Shown: one piece after another, positions 43,487 through 50,826 of the stretch
Numbering within the stretch: position 1 is the first letter of the stretch
Layout of the letters: each line of letters starts with the position of its first letter
Origin: Aldehydirespirator sp965204415
GTDB lineage: Bacteria > Actinomycetota > Acidimicrobiia > Acidimicrobiales > Aldehydirespiratoraceae
Reading direction: 5' to 3'
Length of the DNA: 64,000 nt
NCBI GenBank assembly: GCA_965204415.1
Contig: CBDBEL010000003.1
Location: 1,054,001 to 1,118,000 of the forward strand
Position numbers and translations under genes: made by a program
The notes under the pieces: generated by a model
Databases searched by the model: none
Seen by the model: the letters and a program-made list of their open reading frames with translations, nothing else
Told to the model about the DNA's origin: nothing

Positions 43487-44449
43487 GTGCACGAGACCCA
43501 GGTTGACTTCTTCAGTGAGGGTGTCAAGTTGAGCGGGCTGCTCCGCTCCCCCGAGGAGTTCGCCGGCCCCGCGCCGGCCATCGTGCAGGGACCGGGCTGG
43601 CTCGGGCTCAAGGACGCCAAGCTGTACCTGCCCTACCACGAGGCCCTCACCGCGGCCGGCTTCCATGTGCTGATCTTCGACTACCGGGGCTTCGGCGACT
43701 CCGGAGGCGACCGGGGGATACTGCTGCCCCAGTACCAACTCGAGGACCTGATCAACGCGGTGACCTACCTGTGCACCCGCGACGACGTGGACTCCGACAA
43801 CGTCGGGGTGTTCGGCAGCGGGGGCACCGGCGGGGGCAACGCGGTGCTGCTGGCCGCGGCCGACCGCCGGGTGCGGGCTGCGGTGTCGCAGGTGCCGGTG
43901 GCCGACGGCGAGGACTGGCTGCGGCGGATGCGCCGCGAGTACGAGTGGTACGAGTTCCTGGCCCGCCTCGAGGCCGACCGCAACCAGCGGGTGCTCACCG
44001 GCGAGGGCGAGATGGTCCATCCCCGCGAGGACATCATGGTCCCCACCCCCGAGCGCCGGGCCTCCAAGGTGAAGGCCGACGTCGACGACCGGATCCCGTC
44101 GTCGATCCCGCTGCGCTGCGCCGAGGCGATCATGGACTACCGGCCCATCGACGTGGTCCACAAGGTGGCCCCGGCCGCGCTGATGATCATCGCGGTGGCC
44201 GACGACGCCACCACCCCCACCGACCACGCCGAGCGCCTCTACGAGCGGGCCGGGGCGCCGAAGAAGCTGGTCATGCAGCGCCACACCACCCACTACGCGG
44301 CCTACAAGCAGTACGGCGACGCGGTGATCCCCCAGATGGTCGACTGGTACCGCACCCACTTCACCGGTGGCTCGGTGGAGGTGCACCAGAGCCTGCCGGC
44401 CGAGCCTCCCCAACTGCTGGTCAAGGACCCCGACAGCGCCTCCGGCTGA
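43487..44449 (+). CDS. Alpha/beta hydrolase (COG1073-like)
   Basis: The protein is 320 residues from GTG 43487, which has GGGAGG 9 bases upstream; longer in-frame starts would run through the operator. It has an oxyanion-type 'VQGPGWLGLKD', 'LIFDYRGFGDSGGDRGIL', the elbow 'VGVFGSGGTGGGNAVLLAAA', an acid 'IIAVADDATTPTDHAE' and a terminal His 'RHTTHYAAY'. In the elbow, the nucleophile position that is normally Ser in G-x-S-x-G is occupied by Gly/Thr (G-G-T-G-G). Hydrolytic activity therefore depends on Thr or is altered. It is divergent from the diiron/ferredoxin operon and shares its operator. Confidence 0.8.
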   Translation: MHETQVDFFSEGVKLSGLLRSPEEFAGPAPAIVQGPGWLGLKDAKLYLPYHEALTAAGFHVLIFDYRGFGDSGGDRGILLPQYQLEDLINAVTYLCTRDDVDSDNVGVFGSGGTGGGNAVLLAAADRRVRAAVSQVPVADGEDWLRRMRREYEWYEFLARLEADRNQRVLTGEGEMVHPREDIMVPTPERRASKVKADVDDRIPSSIPLRCAEAIMDYRPIDVVHKVAPAALMIIAVADDATTPTDHAERLYERAGAPKKLVMQRHTTHYAAYKQYGDAVIPQMVDWYRTHFTGGSVEVHQSLPAEPPQLLVKDPDSASG

Positions 44450-44483
44450 CGAGTCCGAGCGGGTCGGCGCACCCTCGCCCTCA

Positions 44484-44556
44484 AAATCTGTAGAGATTTG
44501 CTCCCATATGACGGGTTTCTCTACAGATTTCAGCCGTGTCTACAGATTTCAGCCGT
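44484..44556. repeat. Perfect 13-bp inverted repeat followed by a 19-bp-period direct repeat
   Basis: AAATCTGTAGAGA (44484-44496) pairs perfectly with TCTCTACAGATTT (44518-44530). The right arm is part of a direct repeat, TCTACAGATTTCAGCCGT at 44520 and 44539. The structure sits between two convergent genes, as a bidirectional terminator might, but it lacks a U-run and has a 21-base loop. It is AT-richer than its surroundings and may be an inserted or recombinational site. Confidence 0.6.
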
Positions 44557-44570
44557 TTGGACTAGCGGGG

Positions 44571-45047
44571 TCAGCCGGCGGTCTCGGTCGCCTCTCGCAG
44601 CCAGGGGACTGGGCAGGCGTCGTCCCAGTGCATGGCCCGGCCCACGTACTGCATTCCGATGTGGTAGCAGATCGTGAACAGCAGGTCGGAGAACTCGGCC
44701 TTGGTGAAGACCTGCTGCATCTCGAGGGTCATCTCGTCGTCGACCGCACCCCGCTTCGCCACGAGTTCACGGGTGTAGCGCTCCACCATCTCCAGACGCC
44801 GACGTTGTTCAGGATCGGCCGACATGGCGGCCTCGCCGTCGAGGATCTGGTGGCCCGACCGGACCGTCCTGAAGGTGATTCAATAGTCGCATCCGAGGGA
44901 TTCCGCGCTGACGATCCTGGCCCGCTCCTTGAGGACCGGGCTCACCGCGGACCTCTCCCAGATGGACTCGTCGATCTCGCCGATCAGGTCGCCCAGCGGC
45001 CCGTGCTGCCCCATGAACGTCTCGAACGGAAGCGCAGGCTCGCTCAT
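44571..45047 (-). CDS. AhpD/carboxymuconolactone-decarboxylase-like protein with in-frame TGA at the redox cysteine (candidate selenoprotein)
   Basis: One frame runs from ATG 45047 (AGGA upstream) to TGA 44571, interrupted only by TGA at 44882-44880 (codon 56). Reading through gives 158 residues, the usual length of AhpD-like proteins. The interruption falls in 'ESLGCDY[TGA]ITFRTV', where the family has 'GCxYC' (CxxC). The TGA thus replaces the second, catalytic cysteine, giving C53-x-x-U56. The downstream part ('VERYTRELVAKRGAVDDEMT', 'FTKAEFSDLLFTICYHIGMQ') is a normal family C-terminus. A stem-loop with a GGTC loop lies 19 bases after the TGA. The likely role is thiol/selenol-dependent peroxide or electrophile reduction. 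The alternative is a nonsense-mutated gene with only the C-terminal 84 residues open from 44825. Confidence 0.72.
44842..44870 (-). promoter_or_regulatory. Possible bacterial SECIS hairpin after the in-frame TGA
   Basis: On the minus strand, GGTCC (44865-44861), loop GGTC (44860-44857) and GGGCC (44856-44852) form a five-pair stem. An outer AGGA/TCCT pairing (44870-44867 with 44845-44842) could extend it. The loop begins 19 bases after the TGA. Bacterial SECIS elements are short hairpins 15-40 bases after UGA with G in the first loop positions, and the loop of the classic fdhF element contains GGUC. This is a visual fold only. Confidence 0.55.
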
Positions 45048-45101
45048 GGGCCGATCCTATTGGCCGTCACGAACGGGCGCGGGTAGGTGATGCGGCCTCG
45101 C

Positions 45102-45235
45102 GGTGCAGCGGTGCCATTCCCGCTCTTGTTCGCTTCGCTCACGGGCCGCCGAAACCGGCAGACACCGCCCGCGGCCTCGCCCTGTATGAGCCGGATCGCC
45201 CGCCTACCCGCTCACCTACCCGCTCGACTTACTGG
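45102..45235 (+). repeat. Dispersed intergenic element, copy 4 (diverged)
   Basis: This copy contains ATTCCCGCTCTTGTTCGCTT, CGCTCACGGGCCGC, then an extra segment of about 24 bases, then GCGGCCTCGCCCTGTATGAG and CGCCTACCCGCTC duplicated. It matches copies 1-3 in order but with more changes. It lies between the AhpD-like gene (minus) and the cyclic amidohydrolase gene (plus), just upstream of a TGTATACAAT site. Confidence 0.75.
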
Positions 45236-45249
45236 CATTCGCAGCTGTC

Positions 45250-45259
45250 TGTATACAAT
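45250..45259. promoter_or_regulatory. TGTATACAAT, second copy of the GntR-type operator
   Basis: The palindromic core TGTATACA (45250-45257) lies 50-60 bases upstream of the cyclic amidohydrolase start (45310). It matches the centre of the palindrome at 43423-43434, so the two promoters may share a regulator. Confidence 0.5.
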
Positions 45260-45309
45260 CCATTCGCTGTGCTGGTCACGCTGATGACAGTTCCCGCCCC
45301 GGCCACCCG

Positions 45310-46704
45310 ATGGCTATGAGTTCGCCCACCATCGACCGGGTCGTGGCCGGCGGCACCGTGGTGTCGGGCACGGGCGTCGAGCCCGCCGACGTGCTGGTCG
45401 CGGGTGAGACCATCGCGGCTATCGCCGCGCCCGGGGCGATCCCGCTGCCCGATTCCGTTGAGCGCATCGACGCCACCGGCAAGTGGGTCCTGCCCGGGAT
45501 GGTCGATGTGCATGTGCACCTGCGCGAGCCCGGCTACGTCCACAAGGAGGACATCAGCACCTGCACCGCGGCGGCCGCGGCCGGGGGCGTGACCACCGTG
45601 TTCGGGATGCCCAACCTCAACCCGGTCACCAAGAACCTCCAGGTGCTCGAGGAGCTGTTCGACCTCTACGACACCAAGAGCATCGTCGACTGGAACCACA
45701 ACCCGGTGCCCAGCGAGCTGCACGAGGTGGAGCCCATGGCCGAGGCCGGGGTGGCCGCCTTCAAGATCTACATGGTGGTCGACACCGGCCGCGATTACCC
45801 CCACCCCTCAGGCACCGGCATCCACGACCACGGCCACCTGCTGCGCATGTTCGAGGCCATCGGACCCACCGGGCGGTCGTTCATGATCCACCCCCACGAC
45901 CAGGCCATCATGGACGTCACCGAGCAGACCCACTGGGACCGGGGCGACCGCAGCCCGGCCGCCTACGCCCAGACCCTGGCCACCCACAACGGCCTCATCT
46001 GGGACGCCGCCATCGCGGTGATCCTCCAGATGGCCGAGGCCACCGGCACCAAGCTCCACATCGTGCACATGCAGACCGAGGGCTCCGTCGAGATGGTGCG
46101 CCGGGCCAAGGAGCGAGGCGTGGACGTGAGCTGCGAGGTCAACCACTGGGCGCTGTTCCTGTCGCGGTGGCGCGACATCGAGGAGCTCGGCCCCTACGCC
46201 CTGTCGTACTGGGTGCCCGACCACCACCGCGAGGCGGTGTGGGAGGCTCTCAACGACGGCACCATCGACATGCTGTCGTCGGATCACGCCCCCCACACCC
46301 GGGCCGAGAAGGAGATCGGCTGGGAAGACTGCTGGGCCTGCCACACCGGCACCCCCGGCGTGCAGGAGCAGTACCCCATGCTGCTGGACTGCTCGATGGA
46401 CGGGATGATCTCGCTGCCGAGGGTGGCCGAGGTTGTGGCCGAGGAGCCGGCCACCGAGTTCAAGCTGCCTTCCAAGGGCTTCCTGCGGCCCGGCTACGAC
46501 GCCGACATCGTGATTTTCGACCCGGCCGACCAGACCCGCCACTCGGCCGACACCGTGCTGTCGAAGTGCGGGTGGACCGCCTATGACGGCCGGGTCACCA
46601 AGGGCCGGATCCATCGCACGATCGTGCGGGGCCGCGACGTGTACGTCGACCGCAAGGTGGTCGGCGAGCCCGGCTGGGGCCGCCTGGCCCGCCCCAGCAT
46701 GTGA
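45310..46704 (+). CDS. Cyclic amidohydrolase (dihydroorotase/hydantoinase/allantoinase type)
   Basis: This 464-residue enzyme starts at ATG 45310 (or ATG 45316). Metal-site motifs: 'GMVDVHVHLREPG' (HxH, about residue 70), the carboxylated lysine 'VAAFKIYMVV' (about 156), 'MIHPHDQ' (about 195), 'KLHIVHMQT' (about 251) and 'LSSDHAPHTRAEKE' (about 322). The 'HLREPG' and 'SSDHAPHT' forms are typical of dihydroorotases, allantoinases and hydantoinases, which open cyclic amides. No pyrimidine biosynthesis gene is nearby. The adjacent LLM oxidoreductase and the shared operator indicate a catabolic substrate. Confidence 0.87.
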   Translation: MAMSSPTIDRVVAGGTVVSGTGVEPADVLVAGETIAAIAAPGAIPLPDSVERIDATGKWVLPGMVDVHVHLREPGYVHKEDISTCTAAAAAGGVTTVFGMPNLNPVTKNLQVLEELFDLYDTKSIVDWNHNPVPSELHEVEPMAEAGVAAFKIYMVVDTGRDYPHPSGTGIHDHGHLLRMFEAIGPTGRSFMIHPHDQAIMDVTEQTHWDRGDRSPAAYAQTLATHNGLIWDAAIAVILQMAEATGTKLHIVHMQTEGSVEMVRRAKERGVDVSCEVNHWALFLSRWRDIEELGPYALSYWVPDHHREAVWEALNDGTIDMLSSDHAPHTRAEKEIGWEDCWACHTGTPGVQEQYPMLLDCSMDGMISLPRVAEVVAEEPATEFKLPSKGFLRPGYDADIVIFDPADQTRHSADTVLSKCGWTAYDGRVTKGRIHRTIVRGRDVYVDRKVVGEPGWGRLARPSM

Positions 46705-46707
46705 CCC

Positions 46708-46757
46708 GGAACTGGCAGCGTATTGTGCCGTCTTGGGTTGATTCGGCTGCCAGTTCC
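46708..46757. repeat. Perfect 12-bp inverted repeat between the amidohydrolase and LLM genes
   Basis: GGAACTGGCAGC (46708-46719) and GCTGCCAGTTCC (46746-46757) are exact reverse complements, separated by 26 bases that are AT-richer than the flanks. The left arm begins 4 bases after the amidohydrolase stop. It may form an attenuating hairpin in the transcript or be a regulator site for the LLM gene at 46791. Confidence 0.6.
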
Positions 46758-46790
46758 TGCCCGACCTGGTCCACGCGGTAAGGAGGCCTC

Positions 46791-47786
46791 GTGACTGACA
46801 CCTCTGCCATGAAGTTCGGCCTGTTGATGCCCCACTTCGGCGGCCATGCCAGCCGCCGGGCCGTGCTCGACGGGGCCGTGCTGGCCGAGAGCTTCGACTT
46901 CGACTCGCTGTGGGTGCGCGACCACCTGGTGTTCGAGCCCCACTCCGAGATGGAGGCGGCCGACATCACCTTCTACGAGGCGCTCACCACCCTCACCGCC
47001 ATCGGGGCGGTCACCGAGAGCATCACCCTGGGCACCGGCTCGCTGATCCCGTTCCGCCATCCGGTCCACACCGCCATCAGCATCGGCACCCTGTGCAGCC
47101 TGGTCGGCGACCGGGTGGTGCTGGGCTTCGGGGCGGGCACCTTCGACCACGAGTTCGACGTGATCGACATGCTGGGAGTGGACCGGGTCGGGCTGGTGCG
47201 GTCCAACGCTGAGATCCTGCGCCGGCTGCTGTCTGCCGACGGGGTGACCTACCGCGACGACGTGTACTCCTTCGAGAACATCTCCATCGAGCCCAAGCCG
47301 GGCGCGCCGGTGCCGTTCTGGTACTGCGGGGCCACGCCCCGCTCGGCCCGCCTGGCCGCCGAGTACTGCGACGGATGGATGCCGGGACGCACCACCCTGC
47401 TCACCATCGCCGAGCGGGTGGCCACCATGCAGCAGATGACCGCGGCCAACGGCCGGCCCATGCCGACCGTCGCGGTGATCCCGCCCACGTCGATCGCGGC
47501 CACCCACGATCTGGCCCTGTCCGGCGTGAACCTCGAGGGCCTGCTGGCGTGGGCCAACCTGCGGGGCAAGTGGTGGGCCAAGCCGCCGTCGGGCAGCTTC
47601 ACCACCGCCGCCGACATCGAGGGCTCGCTGATCGCGGGCACCCCCGACGAGGTCGTCGAGCAGGTGGGACGCTTCGCCGATGTGGGGGTGGAGCACCTGG
47701 TGTTCGACCTGCGCATGAACTTCGACCGCTGGTTCGCCTCGGTCGAGCTGCTAGGCCGAGAGGTCCTCCCCGCCCTCCGATCCTGA
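46791..47786 (+). CDS. LLM-class flavin/F420-dependent oxidoreductase
   Basis: This 331-residue protein starts at GTG 46791 behind AAGGAGG. It is a luciferase-like barrel: 'MKFGLLMPHFGGHASRRAVL', 'SLWVRDHLVFEPHSEME', 'ITLGTGSLIPFRHPVHTAIS', 'RVVLGFGAGTFDHEFDVIDM' and 'VPFWYCGATPRSARLAAEYC', with 'DGWMPGRTTL' after it. It could be a monooxygenase or an F420-dependent dehydrogenase. Pairing with a cyclic amidohydrolase recalls pathways where a flavin oxygenase opens or oxidises a heterocycle, but the substrate is not known. Confidence 0.87.
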   Translation: MTDTSAMKFGLLMPHFGGHASRRAVLDGAVLAESFDFDSLWVRDHLVFEPHSEMEAADITFYEALTTLTAIGAVTESITLGTGSLIPFRHPVHTAISIGTLCSLVGDRVVLGFGAGTFDHEFDVIDMLGVDRVGLVRSNAEILRRLLSADGVTYRDDVYSFENISIEPKPGAPVPFWYCGATPRSARLAAEYCDGWMPGRTTLLTIAERVATMQQMTAANGRPMPTVAVIPPTSIAATHDLALSGVNLEGLLAWANLRGKWWAKPPSGSFTTAADIEGSLIAGTPDEVVEQVGRFADVGVEHLVFDLRMNFDRWFASVELLGREVLPALRS

Positions 47787-47982
47787 ACCGGCTGGCTGCC
47801 ATTGAGCGTGCAGCTTGCATCGAAACTTAGCGGCGAGCCCCGTCTTGAAGTTGCACTACAACCAATCTGAAGCTATTTTCATCTAAGAGCTTCGCCACCG
47901 GGCTATCCAGCGGTGCGCCACTGTCCTTCATAACGCGCATTACTGCACCGGCATTCGTGCCGCTGAGCCCAGGAGAAGCCCC

Positions 47983-48468
47983 ATGACAGCAACCGCCCCC
48001 GCCCATCGGGCCGCACCGCACATGACTCACACCCCCGATCCGGACACACCCCTGCAATCGCAGGCCGCGGGCTCGGCAGCAGAGGCCGGGACTGCCAGGC
48101 CCAGAGTGCGAGACCAGATCGCCGAGCACCCGCTGGTGAGTCTCTTCGCTGGCCTCATCGTTGGCTTGCTGACCTTCTTTGGGACCGTGGTCGTCGCCTT
48201 GCTGGTCTTCGCGCTGACGAGCTTCAATGACCGCTTCGACAGCCTTGAGGGTCGCATGGACCGCCTTGAGGACCGCATGGACCGACTCGATGACAAGGTG
48301 GACGCCGGGTTCGCGGCGCAGGGAGCGCAGATCGCCGAACTCGACCGGAAGCTCACCGCCTTGATCGCCCACCTCAACGCTACGGAGGCGGTCGACGCCG
48401 CGCTCGAACACAGGTTGCTGATCCCGGGCGCGACCGCCGCTGAGCCTGGAGACGAACCGCCCGGCTGA
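47983..48468 (+). CDS. Membrane-anchored coiled-coil protein
   Basis: The protein is 161 residues from ATG 47983 (AGGAG upstream). It has a polar N-terminus of about 45 residues, one strong membrane segment 'LVSLFAGLIVGLLTFFGTVV' extended by 'VALLVFALTSF', and then a heptad coiled coil 'SLEGRMDRLEDRMDRLDDKV' with a 7-residue repeat (RMDRLED). The C-terminus is Pro/Glu-rich. I do not recognise a specific family. The preceding 196 bases (47787-47982) show no gene or repeat. Confidence 0.7.
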   Translation: MTATAPAHRAAPHMTHTPDPDTPLQSQAAGSAAEAGTARPRVRDQIAEHPLVSLFAGLIVGLLTFFGTVVVALLVFALTSFNDRFDSLEGRMDRLEDRMDRLDDKVDAGFAAQGAQIAELDRKLTALIAHLNATEAVDAALEHRLLIPGATAAEPGDEPPG

Positions 48469-48491
48469 ACCCAGCGCCTCTAGGCTCTGCC

Positions 48492-48525
48492 GGGCGAGGG
48501 CTTGATGTGGGCGAGGGCTTGATGT
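48492..48525 (+). repeat. 17-bp tandem repeat spanning the start of the coxG-like gene
   Basis: GGGCGAGGGCTTGATGT occurs at 48492 and 48509. The GTG start codon of the next gene (48524) begins at the end of the second copy, so the duplication includes part of a translation start region. Confidence 0.7.
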
Positions 48526-49018
48526 GAGGGAAGCAGTTGATCGTGAGTTCGTGGTGGAGGCCGCTCGCGGCGAGGTGTGGCCGCGGCTGCTGGACGTGCA
48601 GGCGGTGGCGTCGTGGCTGCCGATCATGCACTCGGTCACCGAGATGTCGTCGGGTCCCGCCGGCATCGACGGCTCCAGTTTCAAGGCCGCTTTCGAGGAC
48701 AAGGTGGGCCCGTTCTCGCTGCGGGCCGACCTCCACATCGAGGTGGCCGGGGTGCGTGACGGCGAGGAGGTGGCGATCCGGGCCCGGGGCGAGGACCGCC
48801 AGATCCGCTCCCGCATCATGATCGACGCCGCCGCCCGCCTGTCCGACGCCGGCCCCAACCACACCCGGGTCCACCTCACCGGCGCCTACGAGATAACCGG
48901 CCGGGTGGCCACCCTCGGCGCCGGCCTCATCCGCTCCAAGGCCACCAAGCTAATTGACACCTTCTGCACCAACGCCACCACCGGCCTGTCGGCAGCCGCT
49001 GGCTGGACGAGCACCTGA
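48524..49018 (+). CDS. CoxG-like SRPBCC protein (CO-dehydrogenase subunit G family)
   Basis: The protein is 164 residues from GTG 48524. The SRPBCC/START fold is suggested by 'REFVVEAARGEVWPRLLDVQ', 'VASWLPIMHSVTEMSSGPAG', 'LRADLHIEVAGVRDGEEVAI' and the hydrophobic C-terminal helix 'LGAGLIRSKATKLIDTFCTN'. CoxG-like proteins attach the carbon-monoxide-dehydrogenase-type molybdoenzymes to membranes or shuttle lipoquinones. The coxM/S/L-like genes follow at 50827-54884, separated only by an opposite-strand ATPase gene. Confidence 0.78.
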   Translation: MREAVDREFVVEAARGEVWPRLLDVQAVASWLPIMHSVTEMSSGPAGIDGSSFKAAFEDKVGPFSLRADLHIEVAGVRDGEEVAIRARGEDRQIRSRIMIDAAARLSDAGPNHTRVHLTGAYEITGRVATLGAGLIRSKATKLIDTFCTNATTGLSAAAGWTST

Positions 49019-49120
49019 GCGCACACCGGCCACCGCACTCCACGGTGCTGACACCTCGTCGGGGCGGCCGGCGCGCCGGGCACGATACGGTCGTCGCGGT
49101 CGAGCGGGCGTGGTGGCCGG

Positions 49121-50377
49121 CTAGGGGCCGAGGGCGGTGATGGGGGCGACTTGGACTCCGTCGGGGCGACGGTAGGCGGGGCCGGTGGAGGTGACCACCA
49201 TCAGGGCGGCCATGTCCTCCAACTGCGGGCGCGCCATCTTGTTGCCCAGCCGCAGCAGCGACTTCGCGGCCTTGTCCACGACTCCGGCCGCGGGACTCAG
49301 CTTGACCTCGACCGCCATCCAGGCGCCGTCGTCGCGCTCGACTATCGCGTCGGCCTCCAAGCCGGTGTCATCGCGGTAGTGGAAGACCTCGCCGCGGTCC
49401 GGTTGGCTGTAGATGCGCAGGTCGCGCACGACCAGCGACTCGAACAGCAGTCCGAATGTCTCGTGGTCGGCCATCAGCCGCTCGGGGGAGGCCCGCAGCA
49501 TGAAGGCGGCCAGCGACGGGTCGATGAAGTGGCGCTTGGGAGCCCTTCTCAGGGTCGCCCGCGACCGCAGGCGCGCCGACCAGGCGGGCTGGTCCTCCAC
49601 CACGAAGACGCGCTCCATCGCGTCGAGGTAGGCCGCGACGGTGCTGCGGCTGAGCCGGCCGTCGCCGCCCGCGTCGGCGGCCAGGGTCGTCGCCTTCGCC
49701 TCCGTGGCCACATGACGGGCGATGGAGCGGAGCAGGCGCCGCACCGAGCCCGGCCGGTGCTGGACACCGCTCGCGGCGGGGATGTCGGCCCGGGCGAGCT
49801 CGCTCAGGTAGTCGCCGACGGCGAGGCGGCCCTTGGCTGCGTCCAAGTTCAGGCTGGCGGGCCAGCCACCGACGCAGATCAGCGTCGCCAGGTCCCGCAG
49901 GCCGAGGTCCGAACGGGGCAGTGCGGACACGGCCTCGCCCTCGAACAGGCGGCGCAGCGACACGGCGCCGGAGGATCGGCCCATCTCGTTGAGCGACATG
50001 GGCCGCATCAGCACCCGGCTGATGCGACCCGCGCCGGTGTGGCGGGTGATGTCGTCGTGGGGGGACGCTGAGCCGGTGAGGATGAACTGTCCCGGTCCGG
50101 CCCGGTCGTCGCACTCCCGGCGCACCCGGTTCCACAGTCCGGGAGCGTTCTGCCACTCGTCCAGCAGCCGGGGCGTGGGTCCTCTTAGAACGGCGTCGGG
50201 ATCGGACGCGGCCAGCAGCAGCATCCTCTCGTCGTCGAGGCGAGCCTCGCTGCGGGCGAAGCGCCGCGCCGTCCAGGTCTTGCCGCACCCCCGGCAGCCC
50301 TCGATCAGGACAGCTCCCCGTCGCTGAAGGGCAGCGTCGACGTTGCGGCCGACGATGCGTGGAAGGTACTCCGGCAT
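49121..50377 (-). CDS. AAA ATPase with DUF4143 domain
   Basis: The protein is about 418 residues from ATG 50377 ('MPEYLPRIVGRNVDAALQRR'). An in-frame ATG at 50485 adds 36 residues, but these lie in the repeat region. It has Walker A 'LIEGCRGCGKTWTARRFA', Walker B-like 'PRLLDEWQNAPGLWNRVRRE', sensor 'QFILTGSASPHDD', and the DUF4143 domain 'LFESLVVRDLRIYSQPDRGE' with nuclease-like 'ADAIVERDDGAWMAVEVKLS' (D...E-x-K). Such proteins are widespread in actinobacteria and archaea, often as isolated mobile genes, and their function is unsettled. The gene interrupts the cox-like cluster and is preceded by eight 23-bp repeats. Confidence 0.85.
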   Translation of the reverse strand: MPEYLPRIVGRNVDAALQRRGAVLIEGCRGCGKTWTARRFARSEARLDDERMLLLAASDPDAVLRGPTPRLLDEWQNAPGLWNRVRRECDDRAGPGQFILTGSASPHDDITRHTGAGRISRVLMRPMSLNEMGRSSGAVSLRRLFEGEAVSALPRSDLGLRDLATLICVGGWPASLNLDAAKGRLAVGDYLSELARADIPAASGVQHRPGSVRRLLRSIARHVATEAKATTLAADAGGDGRLSRSTVAAYLDAMERVFVVEDQPAWSARLRSRATLRRAPKRHFIDPSLAAFMLRASPERLMADHETFGLLFESLVVRDLRIYSQPDRGEVFHYRDDTGLEADAIVERDDGAWMAVEVKLSPAAGVVDKAAKSLLRLGNKMARPQLEDMAALMVVTSTGPAYRRPDGVQVAPITALGP

Positions 50378-50826
50378 TGTGAGCGGTTGCGGCGAGTCGT
50401 TGTCAGGATCCAAGTCTTGGCCCCCGGAGCTCGAAGAGACGCGTTCTGAGAATCGACCATAACGCGTTCTGGGAATAGATTGCAACGCGTTCCAGGAACA
50501 AGTTGTAACGCGTTCTGGGAATAGATTATAACGCGCTTTGGGAATAGATTATAATGCGTTCTGGGAATAGATTGTAACGCGTTCTGGGAATGGGTTGCGA
50601 CGCGTTCTGGGAGTAGGCGCCCAGGGTGCCGAGCCGTGACGGCGGCGTGTGTCAGCGAAGATCGTCGCCTCCGGCAGCCAGCCTCAGCAACGAGGACCTG
50701 GCCCTGGCGGCAGAAGGTCGCCGGTTGACGAGGTGCTGGCCCCGACGGTCGGCCGATGATGGATGCTGGATGCCAGGTTGACACCATACGTGGCCATGTC
50801 CCCGGGCTCTGTCGGATCGATTGCTG
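50378..50826. other. Long intergenic region between the DUF4143 ATPase and coxM-like genes
   Basis: This 449-base region contains the eight-copy 23-bp repeat (50441-50624) and a stretch with no recognisable gene (50625-50826). Minus-strand frames here translate the repeat as periodic peptide and were rejected as genes. Promoters for both divergent genes must lie here. Confidence 0.6.
50441..50624. repeat. Eight tandem 23-bp repeats upstream of the DUF4143 ATPase gene
   Basis: GCGTTCTGGGAAT-type units start at 50441, 50464, 50487, 50510, 50533, 50556, 50579 and 50602, an exact 23-base spacing throughout. The consensus is GCGTTCTGGGAATAGATTRT followed by AAC. Each junction makes the palindrome AACGCGTT, and the unit holds the dyad TTCTGGGAA (TTC-N3-GAA). 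The array is AT-richer than its surroundings. It resembles an iteron or multi-site operator array rather than CRISPR, because there are no variable spacers. Confidence 0.92.

Noticed and set aside
50441..50624. CRISPR array
   Set aside because: The units abut without unique spacers and the 23-bp unit is repeated head to tail; no cas genes are in the window.
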